From assembly GCA_009746045.1 (NCBI GenBank), contig RPFO01000644.1, forward strand, positions 189,501-253,500: DNA of 64,000 bases, given 5' to 3'. This document shows positions 44,060 to 54,993 of the stretch, in pieces; positions within the stretch are counted from its first letter, which is position 1, and the number at the start of each line of letters is the position of its first letter. The translations under genes and the position numbers were made by a program. Source of the DNA: Mesostigma viride (lineage: Eukaryota; Streptophyta; Mesostigmatophyceae; Mesostigmatales; Mesostigmataceae). The notes beneath the pieces were generated by a model. That model did no database searches, was not told the origin of the DNA, and worked only from the letters and a program-made list of their open reading frames with translations.

Positions 44060-45434
44060 ATGAGCAAACGCCTCTCGACGCAACGCAGCCTGGCGGCTGC
44101 GCTTAGCAATGAAAATACGTCTGCAGCCTCGGCTGCAGCTTCGCCAACCGGCCCAGATGGCAACGGTGACACTAGTAGTGCACTGGTGCTCGCCCAGCCT
44201 TCCGGGCTCGCCTCGCCATCAGCATCGCCTGAACCTAAGCGCAGTCGCTCTGCTGAGCCGCCCTGGGAAGAGCGCTCCTTTGACGTCAACAGCCCCGGCT
44301 TCTGGCAGCGCAGCCCCGGTTGGTTCATGGAAGACTTGTATTACGGCAATCACGCCTCGCTTCTAGCCCTGTGCGTGTACCTCACGTCCCACAACCGTGG
44401 CCGCTGGCCTGGTGACGGCAAGCTTGTCGACCCCGCCGAGGCTCTCCCAATCATTCACCGCATGCCTCGCCCCAGGCTTCAACGCTTCGCCCTCTGCTCC
44501 CTTGTTGGACGCTCCGAATCCGAGATCTGGGCTTCCCCACCGCCCCCCCCACCTTCCCCACCGAAGCCACCATCCGCACCCTCCTCAAGGAAGCTTTCGA
44601 GCAGCACGTGACCCCTCTTGCAGCAGGTGTGGCGGCAATTGGCGGCACGCTGGCTGCTGAGCTTCCCACCATCCCCACCGCCACCGCCACCCTCCTCGCC
44701 TCCACCCCTCCCCCTCCACCGACTCCATCACCGCCCAGCTCCGTGACATCGACCAGCGCCTCAAGGATAATGCAATCGCTATCGAGGTCTTGCAGAACAC
44801 AGCAGGCCTCACCGCCCAGGCAGTGAAGGACATTGCTGCCAAGCCAGCCCCGGCGGGCCTGGCCGGCGATGCTCCTCCCATCACGACCTGGGCGGACATG
44901 CTTAAGCAACATACCACCTCCACCACCTCCGCCGTCGCAGCCCAGCTCCAGCGGCAGACGCTTGACCTCCGCGAGGAGGCCGAGCTCGACAAGCGCAGCC
45001 TCAACGCCATACTCAAGAACTTGGACATGGAAGAAGGTGAGAATTCCGAGAAGCTTGCACGTGCGTTTGAGAGCAAAATCCTTGCACGCATGGGCCTTCT
45101 TGGTGAGATCAAGCTGACCGCCCACCGCCTCCCCCGCGCGCGGGGTAAGGCAGGGGCGCCTCCGCTTCTTCTCATCTTTGATAGCCCAGCGGACAAGATT
45201 TCGTTTCTCAGACGCCGCAAGCGGCTCGCGAATACTCCCTTCACCGTGGACGACGACTTGACCCTGGCACAGCAACAACGGCGACGGGAGCTATGGCCGA
45301 CCTACACCCAGCTCCGGCAGACCAAGGCGGGCCAGCCGGTGTACTGGAAGGGGGCGGCCATCTACGTCGGCCACAAGCCCTGGCAAGCGACCCCCTCGAC
45401 CACCGCGGCCCCAGCAACTCCAGCCCCAGCCTAG
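44060..45434 (+). pseudogene. LINE ORF1-like gene with two frame changes
   Basis: Starts MSKRLSTQRSLAAALSNENT. A first block (to 44611) contains SPGFWQRSPGWFMEDLYYG and RLQRFALCSLVGRSE. The reading then moves to a second frame (about 44608-44790) and a third (to 45434). The last includes TWADMLKQH, a charged helical segment, ISFLRRRKRLANT, DDDLTLAQQQRRRELWPTY and YWKGAAIYVG. The final block has the look of the RNA-binding end of LINE ORF1 proteins and matches the fragment at 14187-14660. No ORF2 follows within the next 250 bases; the piggyBac element begins at 45692. Confidence 0.65.
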
Positions 45435-45691
45435 GGGAATACAGCAGCAGTAGTGTAGAATAGTTAGACAGTGGCCTTGTACATGCCCGCCTACTACAGG
45501 CACTATACCAGCTGAGGCCTAGCCTTTTTAGTCATGTACATGTGTGCCTATGATGAGCCACACTCCAGACGATGCCTAGCCTTATTTAGTAATGTTGTGC
45601 CCATGCAGGGAGTCACTCTCTGCTGAGAAGCCATGCCATAGCTCCTGTATAGCCACGATGATCTTCCCCCACATGCCACGCTCCCCCTTAA

Positions 45692-48600
45692 CTCGTCGTC
45701 TGTCTCTGGTCCTCAGCGGAGGACTGAGTCGATCTCAGTCCTCTACCGAGGACCGAGTTTTTGAGGTTTGTAGAAAATTCGCCCTGGTCGGAATATTTGT
45801 CAAAAAAATTCTCTCTAAATTTATTCAAATACTACGTGAAAAGATGTTTCTGGGACATATTTTTGCGATTTTTTTGGATTTTGTTTTGACCCTCATCTGT
45901 AGGGGGGTAACTAGGGTACCCTAAAAAATTTTGGGCGAAAAACGGTACCAAAAAGGGACGACTGCGACTGACGACGACGATGCACGGTCAGCAATGGCGG
46001 AGACCGGCAGTGGAGTAGGCCCAGAAATACGCATAGATATAGGGTTTAAAGTGAAAGTAAAGGCGACAGAGTTCGGAATAAATTGGGCAAAGTCGAATTA
46101 CGGTGCTAATTTTGCAAGCGCGGTGTTGTGTGGCAAGGTCACGGGCAAAAAGTCCCGGGGAGCGCAGTTTACAGTCTTATTTGATGATGAAACGCAGTAT
46201 GATTTTTCAAGACAGTACATTCTGGACCACGCTGCCGGCGAGGAAACGTCGCTCAGTAGCACCCCAACCTCGGGGAATGCCGACAGCCCCCCCCCCCGTC
46301 GTCAGATGACGAACCAATGCCAGATCCGGAGGGGGGGCCAGATGAGGGCGATGACGACGACCCCGCGTCTGATGGCGATGATGGCGATTTCGTCCCAAAG
46401 CGAGGGCGTGGCGGGCGCGGTGCCACTGGCCGCGGGCGAGGGCGACCTCCGAAACCTTCCGGGGCTGCTTCCAAGCCCAAACGCACCCGGAAGCGACGTG
46501 ATTCCATGCCAGCAGGCGCTGACCCCGACGAGGTGCCTGATCTCGTCGAGTCTGATGACGAGGATGAGCTGGAGGCAGCGGATGTGCGTGTTCGCCCACA
46601 TGATGAGGGCAGCGACGAGGAGGCTGAGCCTGTGACACAGGATGGCTGGCGATGGGGCGTAGGGGAGCCGGCAGCAGGCAAGGGGCCGGCAATCAACCCG
46701 CAAGGTATTGCAACGCCGGCTTCTACCAAGAACATCCCCACCAGGATTGGTGCATGGAAGCTGCTGGACATATGGACCCTGTTCATGGTAATCCAGGACA
46801 CTCTGGCGCCCATCGTCGCCGAGATCAATCGCTATGCTGCCAGCAAGAAGGATGAGGAGGATGAGGGGGGAAGAACATGGGACCACCTCACTGTGCATGA
46901 GTTTGGGAAGTACTTGGCCATCGTGCTTACCATGGGCGTGTGCAAGCTGCCCTCTGTACCTCTTTATTTCCAAGAGGCAGACCTGGGCATCCTTGGTGGA
47001 GCTCGCCTCAACCGGTACATGACATTGAAACGGTTTCAGCAGATTACCCGGTTCCTCCATTTCCGCGACAGCACCCAGAGGCCTGCAGACCCCCGCACTC
47101 GTGAGCACCGTCTGTGGCAACTCGACTGGCTGGAGCGCTTCCTTAATGGCCAGTATAAGAAGTATTTCGTCCCCTCGGGGCACATGGCCCTGGACGAGCG
47201 GTCAATTGAGACGCGCCACCAGATGTGTCCAGTCCGTTGCTACTGCAAGGACAAGCCAAACAAGTTCCACATCCGGAAATACTGCCTCTGCGACATCCAC
47301 CTCGGGTACATTTGGCACGCCGAGACATACGACAAGCTGCCAGAAGTGGGCCATGTCACCGCGGTCACGCAGCGCCTCAGCGACACGCTTCCACGGGAGG
47401 GCTGCACCGTGGCCACCGACCGCTACTACACGGGCGTGGAGAACGCTGTCCGCCTTGCTGCCAAGGGGCATGACAGCGTGGGGACGATCATGACCAACCG
47501 GAAGGGCATCCCGTGGGCTGAGCTGAAGGCCTTGGTGCCGAGGAAGCCGGCGCAGGGCTGGTGGTGCTGGGCGTACAACGAGGAGACCGGGGTCAGCGTG
47601 GTCGGGTGGCAGGACCGCCAGCTTGTGTGGCTGTGTGGCAGCGGCGTCCCCATCAAGCAGGTCATGGTGTCGCGCCACGGAGGTCGCACGGCTGACCGCG
47701 TGCAAGTGCCGGCTCCATACCACGTGGTGCTGTACTGGTCCATGTACAAGGCCGTCGACATCAAGGACATGCATTGCGCCGAATACAATGTGCAGTCTGT
47801 GCTGCCCACGCAGATGTGGTTCCACCGGCCATTCTTTGGCATGCTGTCCGAGACGGTCAGCCAGGCGCACAACATCCACACCCTGCTGGCGGGTGGCCCG
47901 GATGAGGCCATGTCTCACATGGACTTCCACCTGAAGCTGGCCACCAAGCTGATGCACAACAAGTGGGATGGTGCCGCACTGCCCATCGACAGCGTGGGCG
48001 TGGCTGTGATGCCCGGACGTGGTGGGCGGCACTCCGGCACACACACCACCATCGAGCGCATCCCATTCAAGGGCGAGGAACGCATGCAGGCACAGTGTGA
48101 GGTGTGCACTGCCACCAAGCCCAAGCCCAAGCCTGGGGAGCCTCGCCTTCCTCGCACTGACTTCTGGTGCCCAGAATGCAACGTGGCCCTGCACCGCGAG
48201 TGCTTCGCTGCCTGGCATGCCCCGCCAGGCAAGATCCCCGGCTTGAACGCCTTGAAGGGCAAGCAGAGGGCCATGGTGCCCCTCACCGAGCGCAGCGAGG
48301 CTGGCAGGAAGTGGGCGGCCAAGAGGGCCACCCGCGCCCAGACAGCTGCAGGGCCAAGCAGGCGCTGAATTTGCCTAATATTGTTTATATAGGCAGGTTA
48401 TCATTATCAGCACTAGGTGCTTGGGATAATGAAAACTAGGTGCTAGCATGCTAGCATGTAGACGTTTTTCAGCTCCGTAAGCGACTTGCAAGGCCCTCCT
48501 AGCATGTTTTATTGAGCCCTGCAGGTTTGTAGATGTTTTTTGTGTGAGCATGGGTCATTTAAATGGCTACATGGCATAATATGGACATTGGAATAATGGT

Positions 48601-49015
48601 AGCATGCTGGCATAGTGCCAGCAAGCCCTTGTCCTCGGCTGAGGACTGAGAGTTTTTAAATTGTTTCAGGCAGTTGCAGTGGCCAAATCGAGCCCAGTTT
48701 TTTTCTATTGATAAAGAACTCTATTGTTTACATGCCTATATTTTTTCTTCATGCACCAGGATTTGATTGAATTTTTCCCACTCGTTCTTATCCCGAAAAA
48801 TGCAAATTCGCGAGGGGGTGCCCAACGAGCGTGTAATTTTCAGGTGTTCGCGTCAAGTTTTCACATCTGCAGTATTTTTGCCAACAAAATGACATCTAGT
48901 ACACCCCCGATCCACATCAAAACATTTGGGATGGACCCCCCACCTAGTCGCTACACGCGGTTGAAAATTGTCAACTCAGTCCTCCTGTGAGGACTGAGTT
49001 GGGACAGACGACGAG
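45692..49015 (+). mobile_element. Complete piggyBac transposon
   Basis: TTAA at 45688-45691 and 49016-49019 flanks matching terminal inverted repeats: CTCGTCGTCTGTCTC at the left and, reversed, CTCGTCGTCTGTCCC at the right. Subterminal CTCAGTCCT/AGGACTGAG motifs occur at both ends (45710-45765, 48632-48650, 48974-49000). The rightmost forms a palindrome, like the internal inverted repeats transposases bind in this family. The interior holds a single DDD transposase gene. This copy looks structurally complete. Confidence 0.96.
45994..48368 (+). CDS. piggyBac transposase (frame change in a C11 run near the N-terminus)
   Basis: The frame from 46317 gives 683 residues with the DDE_Tnp_1_7 fold. 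Catalytic aspartates lie in MALDERSIE (Asp293), ATDRYYTG (Asp368) and YKAVDIKD (Asp481). A Cys-rich C-terminal domain (about residues 594-635: CEVC, WCPEC, LHRECFAAWH) matches the cross-brace finger of piggyBac enzymes. Upstream, a second frame from ATG 45994 (to the C-run at 46286-46296) encodes a basic, barrel-like segment (GFKVKVKATEFG, GAQFTVLFDDET). It runs straight into the main frame if the 11-C tract has one base more or less. The true start may therefore be 45994. The enzyme excises and inserts the element at TTAA without leaving footprints. All catalytic residues are present; activity depends on the C-run. Confidence 0.93.
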
Positions 49016-49019
49016 TTAA

Positions 49020-49316
49020 CTGGGCATAGCGCGATACATCATGAGGGTGCAGGTGCCTTGGTGCACCTAGAGCAGGGGTAGCTTACATTCCCACCCTTGC
49101 ATGAAGTAGCCTAGAATGTATTAAAAGCCATATGCCCCTTCTCAGGGCTATGTGCTACATCTACTCCCAACGGAGTGATGTTGATAATTAATTAATTAAT
49201 GCCGAGTCTATCACGAAAAGTCCACGGGTGGCGGCACTGCCGCGCGCGGCCTGGGGCACGCCAGGTGAGGGCATATCGCCCAGGCTGGGCGGGCTTGGTG
49301 CCAGCTAGTAGTCTAC
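49020..49316. other. Intergenic, no recognised gene
   Basis: Contains CTCCCAACGGAG (49164-49175) and a TTAATTAATTAA stretch, perhaps a decayed LINE tail. Nothing else identified. Confidence 0.45.
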
Positions 49317-49427
49317 TTAACGGTTGGGGGATGATGCAGACGATATTTGTTTAAACTTTTGTGTAATTATTTTTCTAATGAGATTAGCATAGTACTCCGT
49401 GGCATGCCTTTGCGCATGACACGCAAG

Positions 49428-49462
<35 letters not shown>

Positions 49463-49470
49463 GGCTTACT
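49317..49470 (+). mobile_element. Very short 5'-truncated LINE end with (ACTT)n tail and 11-bp target duplication
   Basis: 154 bp of LINE 3' UTR ending in about nine ACTT units, flanked by TAGTAGTCTAC on both sides (49306-49316 and 49471-49481). The same 3' UTR, in opposite orientation, follows the LINE coding end at 54715. Confidence 0.9.
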
Positions 49471-49599
49471 TAGTAGTCTACCTGATCTGTGCGGGCCAGG
49501 TGCCCAGCTAGGCCCACTGAGCCAGGCGCCTGTGCCTAATAATGTGGGAAACATAGGGAAAATCAGCGTTCAAATCCTCATTACTAGTGTGCAAACCCA

Positions 49600-50430
49600 A
49601 GGGGGCCTTGCACAGCATCTTGGTGACGTTGCCGTCGAGTCGTTGCTCCAGCTCCTGCGTCACGGTGCCGTCCAGGTCTCGCCGGGCGCCGTAGGTCAGG
49701 ATCGTCAGAATGACGACCTTGAAGAGGTCACGCTTGACGATCTGGGGTAGCTAGGGCGGGGTTGCTCCACCAGCGGCGGTGGTCATGGAGTTGCGCCCAC
49801 GCCATGCATGCCGATCCGTGTCGTCAGGTCATCCTCGCAGTCGGGAAGCCAACTGCCGAGGCTGCAGCTTGAAGCGGCCTGAAGTAGGGTAGCTGACCTC
49901 GGTGTCGTCTGAGAGGCGGAGTGTGGGTGGGGGCCCGGCCATGCCGAGGGCCAGGGCCTGCGTTTTGGGGCTGATTTCTAGACCAACCGCCTGAGCCTCG
50001 AGCGCCAGGCAGTCCAGCCAAAGTTGGGCAGACTCCGGCTTCTCGATGAGCGTGATGTTGTCACCTAGTAATTTCTGCTCGTTAGTCGGCCCCCCTTCCC
50101 CAAGCTCGTTCGTGATCGCTAGGCCAGGGGCACGGCCTGCAATGCTAGCAAAGCGAGCATGTGCCTGGCGCATAACATAATCCACTACAATAATAAACAG
50201 GTACGGCGACAGGACGCAACCCTGCCAGACGCCGGTCTGCAGTGGACATGGCGGGGTAAAGCCGTGTTAAGTGCGCACCAAAGTGGTCGACCCCTCATAC
50301 AGCGTGCGGATGACGGTAATAAGGGGATCGAGTGGGAACGCGAGCCGGCGAGCAACGCCACAGCCCATAGAGCGTCCCAGAGGACAGAATCAAAAGCCTT
50401 GATGAAGTCGACGAAGGTTTAGCCATACAA
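49600..50430 (-). pseudogene. LINE ORF2 reverse transcriptase remnant
   Basis: Minus-strand frames show FVDFIKAFDSVLWDALW (motif A, about 50420-50370), GCVLSPYLFIIVVDYVMR (motif B, about 50225-50160), GDNITLI, WLDCLALEAQAVGLEI, and then LTILTYGA near 49690. Frame breaks and a missing 3' end show decay. It belongs to the same family as the copy at 10313-12060. Confidence 0.85.
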
Positions 50431-50460
50431 CAACAGAAAAGTTGTCTCACCATCACGCTT

Positions 50461-50900
50461 GATCCGTTCCAAGCGCGGCAACTGCACCAACCAGCGAGAC
50501 ATGCGTCGCGCGTGATCCGTCCCTAGCGCAACTGCACCGACCAGCAAGACACGTCGCGCGTGATCCGTCCCTCGCGCAACTGCACCGGCCAGCGAGACAC
50601 GTCGCGCGTGATCCGTTCCTAGCGGCAACTGCACCAACCAGCGAGACACGTCAGTGCTTGATCCGTTCCTTTATTTACTCTGTATTGGCACCTGGGCACG
50701 TGACGCAGTCACGTGCTTAATTAATTAATTAATTAATTAATTAATTAATTAATTAATTAATTAATTAATTGATCCGTTCCTAGCGGCAACTGCACCAACC
50801 AGCGAGACACGTCGCGCGTGATCCGTTCCTAGCGGCAACTGCACCAACCAGCTAGACACGTACGCCACGAATGATCCGTTCCTAGCGGCGCCAGGAGTGT
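50461..50900. repeat. Minisatellite, about 49-bp unit, about seven copies, interrupted by a retroposed insert
   Basis: Units begin GATCCGTTCCTAGCGGCAAC and contain GCACCAACCAGCGAGACACG. The fourth and fifth units are separated by the 99-bp insert at 50670-50768. Confidence 0.93.
50670..50768 (+). mobile_element. Retroposed 3' end fragment with AATT tail and 12-bp target duplication
   Basis: Inserted inside a minisatellite unit. TTGATCCGTTCC occurs on both sides (50658-50669 and 50769-50780). The body reads CTCTGTATTGGCACC, then CACGTGACGCAGTCACGTG, then about 48 bases of TTAA repeats. It is the same 3' end as the dispersed repeat at 28440-28566. Confidence 0.88.
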
Positions 50901-51025
50901 CCATGTATACCAGCACCGCGTTGCTGCGACCCCGCCCTTGGTACATCATTAATTGATTGGTACATCATGACCGAGTCGAATCTCCCTCCTTGCAAATGAT
51001 ATACCCATATACGTATGAGGAAATA

Positions 51026-51400
51026 TGCACAATCAAGCAGCGGCGCCTGCAGCTAGTAGGGCACTTTGCTCGCACCAGGTAGACACATCACGCGGCCCCT
51101 CCGCAGGGCCGCGACCTGCTCAGCCTGCATGGCAGGCACCTCCTCACTTGGGACGGGCCCAGCAATGCTGGACGCCGCAAAGCCCACTCTTTCAAAGAGC
51201 AGCTAGAAGAGGGCATGGGGGGCCTTGACCTCTCCGTGATTTGGAAAAAGATGATGGAAAAGGCCAAGTGGGCTCAGGTTATAGACGACAACGATCGACC
51301 CCCCTCCAGTGGGGAAGCCGTGTGTTTGCAAACGCGGGATCGAAGCATGCTAGGCAAGACCCCTAGAGGGTCTAGGGCAAAATAGATATAGAGTAGGATT
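51026..51400 (+). pseudogene. LINE ORF2 C-terminal fragment
   Basis: Contains HLLTWDGPSNAGRRK, then KEQLEEGMGGLDLSVIWKKM and [12 protein letters not shown] in the plus direction. It is followed by the short 3' UTR and the ATCC array. Stops and frame changes are present. Confidence 0.8.
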
Positions 51401-52292
51401 TCCATCCATCCATCCATCCATCCATCCATCCATCCATCCATCCATCCATCCATCCATCCATCCATCCATCCATCCATCCATCCATCCATCCATCCTGGCA
51501 TCCATCCATCCTGGCATCCATCCATCCATCCATCCATCCATCCATCCATCCATCCATCCATCCATCCATCCATCCATCCATCCATCCATCCATCCATCCA
51601 TCCATCCATCCATCCATCCATCCATCCATCCATCCATCCATCCATCCATCCATCCATCCATCCATCCAGATCCATCCATCCATCCATCCATCCATCCATC
51701 CATCCATCCATCCATCCATCCATCCATCCATCCATCCATCCATCCATCCATCCATCCATCCATCCATCCATCCATCCATCCATCCGTCCCTCCATCCATC
51801 CGTCCGTCCGTCCGTCCGTCCGTCCGTCCGTCCGTCCGTCCGTCCGTCCGTCCGTCCGTCCGTCCGTCCGTCCGTCCGTCCGTCCGTCCGTCCGTCCGTC
51901 CGTCCGTCCGTCCGTCCGTCCGTCCGTCCGTCCGTCCGTCCGTCCGTCCGTCCGTCCGTCCGTCCGTCCGTCCGTCCGTCCGTCCGTCCGTCCGTCCGTC
52001 CGTCCGTCCGTCCGTCCGTCCGTCCGTCCGTCCGTCCGTCCGTCCGTCCGTCCGTCCGTCCGTCCGTCCGTCCGTCCGTCCGTCCGTCCGTCCGTCCGTC
52101 CGTCCGTCCGTCCGTCCGTCCGTCCGTCCGTCCGTCCGTCCGTCCGTCCGTCCGTCCGTCCGTCCGTCCGTCCGTCCGTCCGTCCGTCCGTCCGTCCGTC
52201 CGTCCGTCCGTCCGTCCGTCCGTCCGTCCGTCCGTCCGTCCGTCCGTCCGTCCGTCCGTCCGTCCATCCATCCATCCATCCATCCATCCATC
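51401..52292. repeat. (ATCC)n then (GTCC)n microsatellite, about 890 bp
   Basis: About 390 bases of ATCC units, with a TGG-containing interruption copied twice near 51495 and a GATCC slip near 51668, then about 470 bases of pure GTCC, then a few ATCC. It lies in the 3' region of one LINE copy and directly abuts the 5'-truncated start of the next. Confidence 0.97.
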
Positions 52293-52295
52293 CAT

Positions 52296-53023
52296 CAAAG
52301 AACAGCTAGTAGAGGACATGGGGGGCCTAGGCCCGCTCTCCGTGCATGATTTGGAAAAAGATTATGGACAAGGCCAAGTGGGCCCAGGTCATAGAGGACA
52401 ACGAGCCCCCTCCCGTGGGGAAGCGCCCGCGTGTGCAAACACACGGGAAGCACGCCAGACAGGTCCCCTAGGGTAGAGTTGATGTTGATAGATTAGATAG
52501 ATGTTGTAGATAGCTGTTGTAGATAGATTAGACCGGTAGGACTGTTTGCACCCATCCATCCATCCATCCATCCATCCATCCATCCATCCATCCATCCATC
52601 CATCCATCCATCCATCCATCCATCCATCCATCCATCCATCCATCCATCCATCCATCCATCCATCCATCCATCCATCCATCCATCCATCCATCCATCCATC
52701 CATCCATCCATCCATCCATCCATCCATCCATCCATCCATCCATCCATCCATCCATCCATCCATCCATCCATCCATCCATCCATCCATCCATCCATCCATC
52801 CATCCATCCATCCATCCATCCATCCATCCATCCATCCATCCATCCATCCATCCATCCATCCATCCATCCATCCATCCATCCATCCATCCATCCATCCATC
52901 CATCCATCCATCCATCCATCCATCCATCCATCCATCCATCCATCCATCCATCCATCCATCCATCCATCCATCCATCCATCGTGGTTAATGCTCCGTGACT
53001 CCCCAACGGGAGCACGAGTCTAA
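52296..53023 (+). mobile_element. 5'-truncated LINE 3' end with internal (ATCC)n and conserved tail
   Basis: Starts within the [11 protein letters not shown] segment and ends the ORF near 52470. A UTR follows with GACCGGTAGGACTGTTTGC, about 428 bases of ATCC (52553-52980), then TTAATGCTCCGTGACTCC and an A/T-rich end. The long array therefore sits inside the 3' UTR, upstream of the conserved tail. Confidence 0.88.
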
Positions 53024-53027
53024 TTAA

Positions 53028-53400
53028 GGAGATGGTCCCGGCGCAAATATTTTGGCGCCAAAAAATTCGCGGTACCCGTCCGTACCGTGAAAAAGTGGTG
53101 CATGGGGCGCGCACCCCTACCGGAGCTGGCCATGGCGACGTGCTTTCACGGGCAGAGTAGAAAAAGATAGCTCGCGGAATGCAGAGAAACTGAGCGAATC
53201 TTAAAGACGATGAGTAAATGATACTACTTCGCAGCGGAGTTCGCGTTTTTTGCAGTGTCGATCATTTTATTGATTACCATCGCCACGGGGGTCCAATCTG
53301 ATGTTTTCGTCGAGAGGAATAAATTAGAATGCATGCTGGCGGCGGTGATTGTCAGGTTTTATGCGCTTTACCTAGCGTCAAGGATGCGTTTAAATTGTTA
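53028..53400. mobile_element. Related end of the TTAA-specific element (partial copy)
   Basis: Begins directly after TTAA (53024-53027) and matches the right end of the 21658-24319 element in reverse: TTTTGGCGCCAAAAAATTCG, GCGCGCACCCCT, TGGCCATGGCGAC and, further in, GGAATAAA and GCGGCGGTGA. The other end was not found. Similarity becomes uncertain beyond about 53370. From there to 54590 no gene is recognised. Confidence 0.7.
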
Positions 53401-54593
53401 TTGGTAAAGCTTTAAAAAATTTGCTGGGTTTCGGCAAGATTTCCGTCATGATCGATCGGTAAGACACTCTCCAGGCTCGCGGGATGCGCGTCTTATTATT
53501 CCATGGAAGGTTGTTCTTTCTTGCGCCGCTGGCCGGGCGAAGGACAATTCCGGTAATGGTACGATCGTGTGATCAACGTGACCCTATGAATGTTTCGCTT
53601 CCTTTATGGGTTATCAACGCAAGCTTTCGGCTTCTTTCCGTGCAGTTAGCGCCAGGTATAATGCCATTCCGTGCTGCGCATCGCCAGATTCCTGGCACCT
53701 TTCAGTGGTTTTTATGTACGTTGCATGGCTGGGACGTGTCAAAGCGTAACCGTGGCATATCGTCAAGTTGTCAGGGATTTGCTGCTGAGTGGTTTCTTGG
53801 AAGGAGATTGCTAACAGCACTCAGTTTTGTGTGAATATTGACGCGGCCTTTCTTAGCAGAGGCTTCATTGTGGTTAGAGGCTCACAAGCTTGAGTTTGTT
53901 TCTTGGCAAACAATTGCGCTGGAAAGAAAGGTGGCAGTGGTTTTTCTGAGGGGCATACTGCATGGGTGGAACTGCACGTAGGTAGGGGTTATCGTTGTCT
54001 TGTTGGCCTTTCTCCCACTAAAATGGGAGAGCCCTAATTCATATGCTAGCAAGGCAAGGTAACCATGGTAATGAAGCCTTGGCAATTAGCAGCATGTATG
54101 ATAATTCTGCTTTCTCTGTGGACTGTCTGTTGTTACCCTTGTTGGGCAATTAGTGGATATGGCTTTCTAGGGTGTGTTTGAGCTTGGTTTTGGGATGATG
54201 CCCACACCATAAACCTGGAATATGCTTTAGAAGTGTTGGCTAGGCATGTAGAGCTACCTGCCTCATTGTTGTGCACACACGCAACAGGTTGCCCGTGTCC
54301 AGGTAAGGCAAGGGCACATGACGTGCCCAGCCACCTCCTTGTACATTGTGGTCGAATTGGGCATGGTCAGGAGCCTTTTGGATGGCACAGGAAGTGTTAG
54401 ACTGTTAGTGTGCCTTAGTACTCACTAATGCCTTCCTTAGCGTCTGCACAGGTGGCCAACTGCCAAAATTAATAACTGCTACAGCTGAGCTCAGAATGCC
54501 ACCAAATAATTTGACAGTGCCTTCTATGGTCATGACAGAATTTGACTTGTGCTTTTCAGGCCTAATTGATGTGTTATGAGTGTGTATAAGTAA

Positions 54594-54993
54594 GTAAGTA
54601 CTTGCGTGTCATGCGCAAAGGCATGCCACGGAGTACTATGCTAATCTCATTAGAAAAATAATTACACAAAAGTCTAGACAAATATCGTCTGCATCATCCC
54701 CCAACCGTTAAGCACTAGATGGGGATGTAATCCTCATCCGAGCTGTCCTCTACTGTAATGGCAGACGAGGCGGTAGTGTAGCGGCTATCCTCAGGACCAA
54801 TAACCTCCACCTGCGGACTTCTACCCTGGCTAGCAACGGGCCGCGGGGCCCGTGGGGAGAAAACAGGAGCATACCCCTCGGGGAGGTGCTTATCGCAGAT
54901 GGCAGCCCATTTCTCCTTGTCAATCATGCGGGCGCGGAGTACGGATAGTCCCAGAAGCCCTAGTGTAGTGTGTATGGGGACCCTCCCACCCAA
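54594..54993 (-). pseudogene. LINE ORF C-terminal end with (ACTT) tail
   Basis: Minus-strand frame with GLLGLSVLRARMIDKEKW, then a Ser/Asp-rich end DSSDEDYIPI and a stop at 54715. The 3' UTR and ACTT tail match the 154-bp insertion at 49317-49470 in opposite orientation. It is the same general C-terminal layout as the other LINEs (LSVIWKKM-like, KW) but a different subfamily. Confidence 0.72.

Noticed and set aside
50461-50900. Regular repeats that might suggest a CRISPR array
   Set aside because: Units are contiguous with no variable spacers, and the DNA is eukaryotic. It is a minisatellite.
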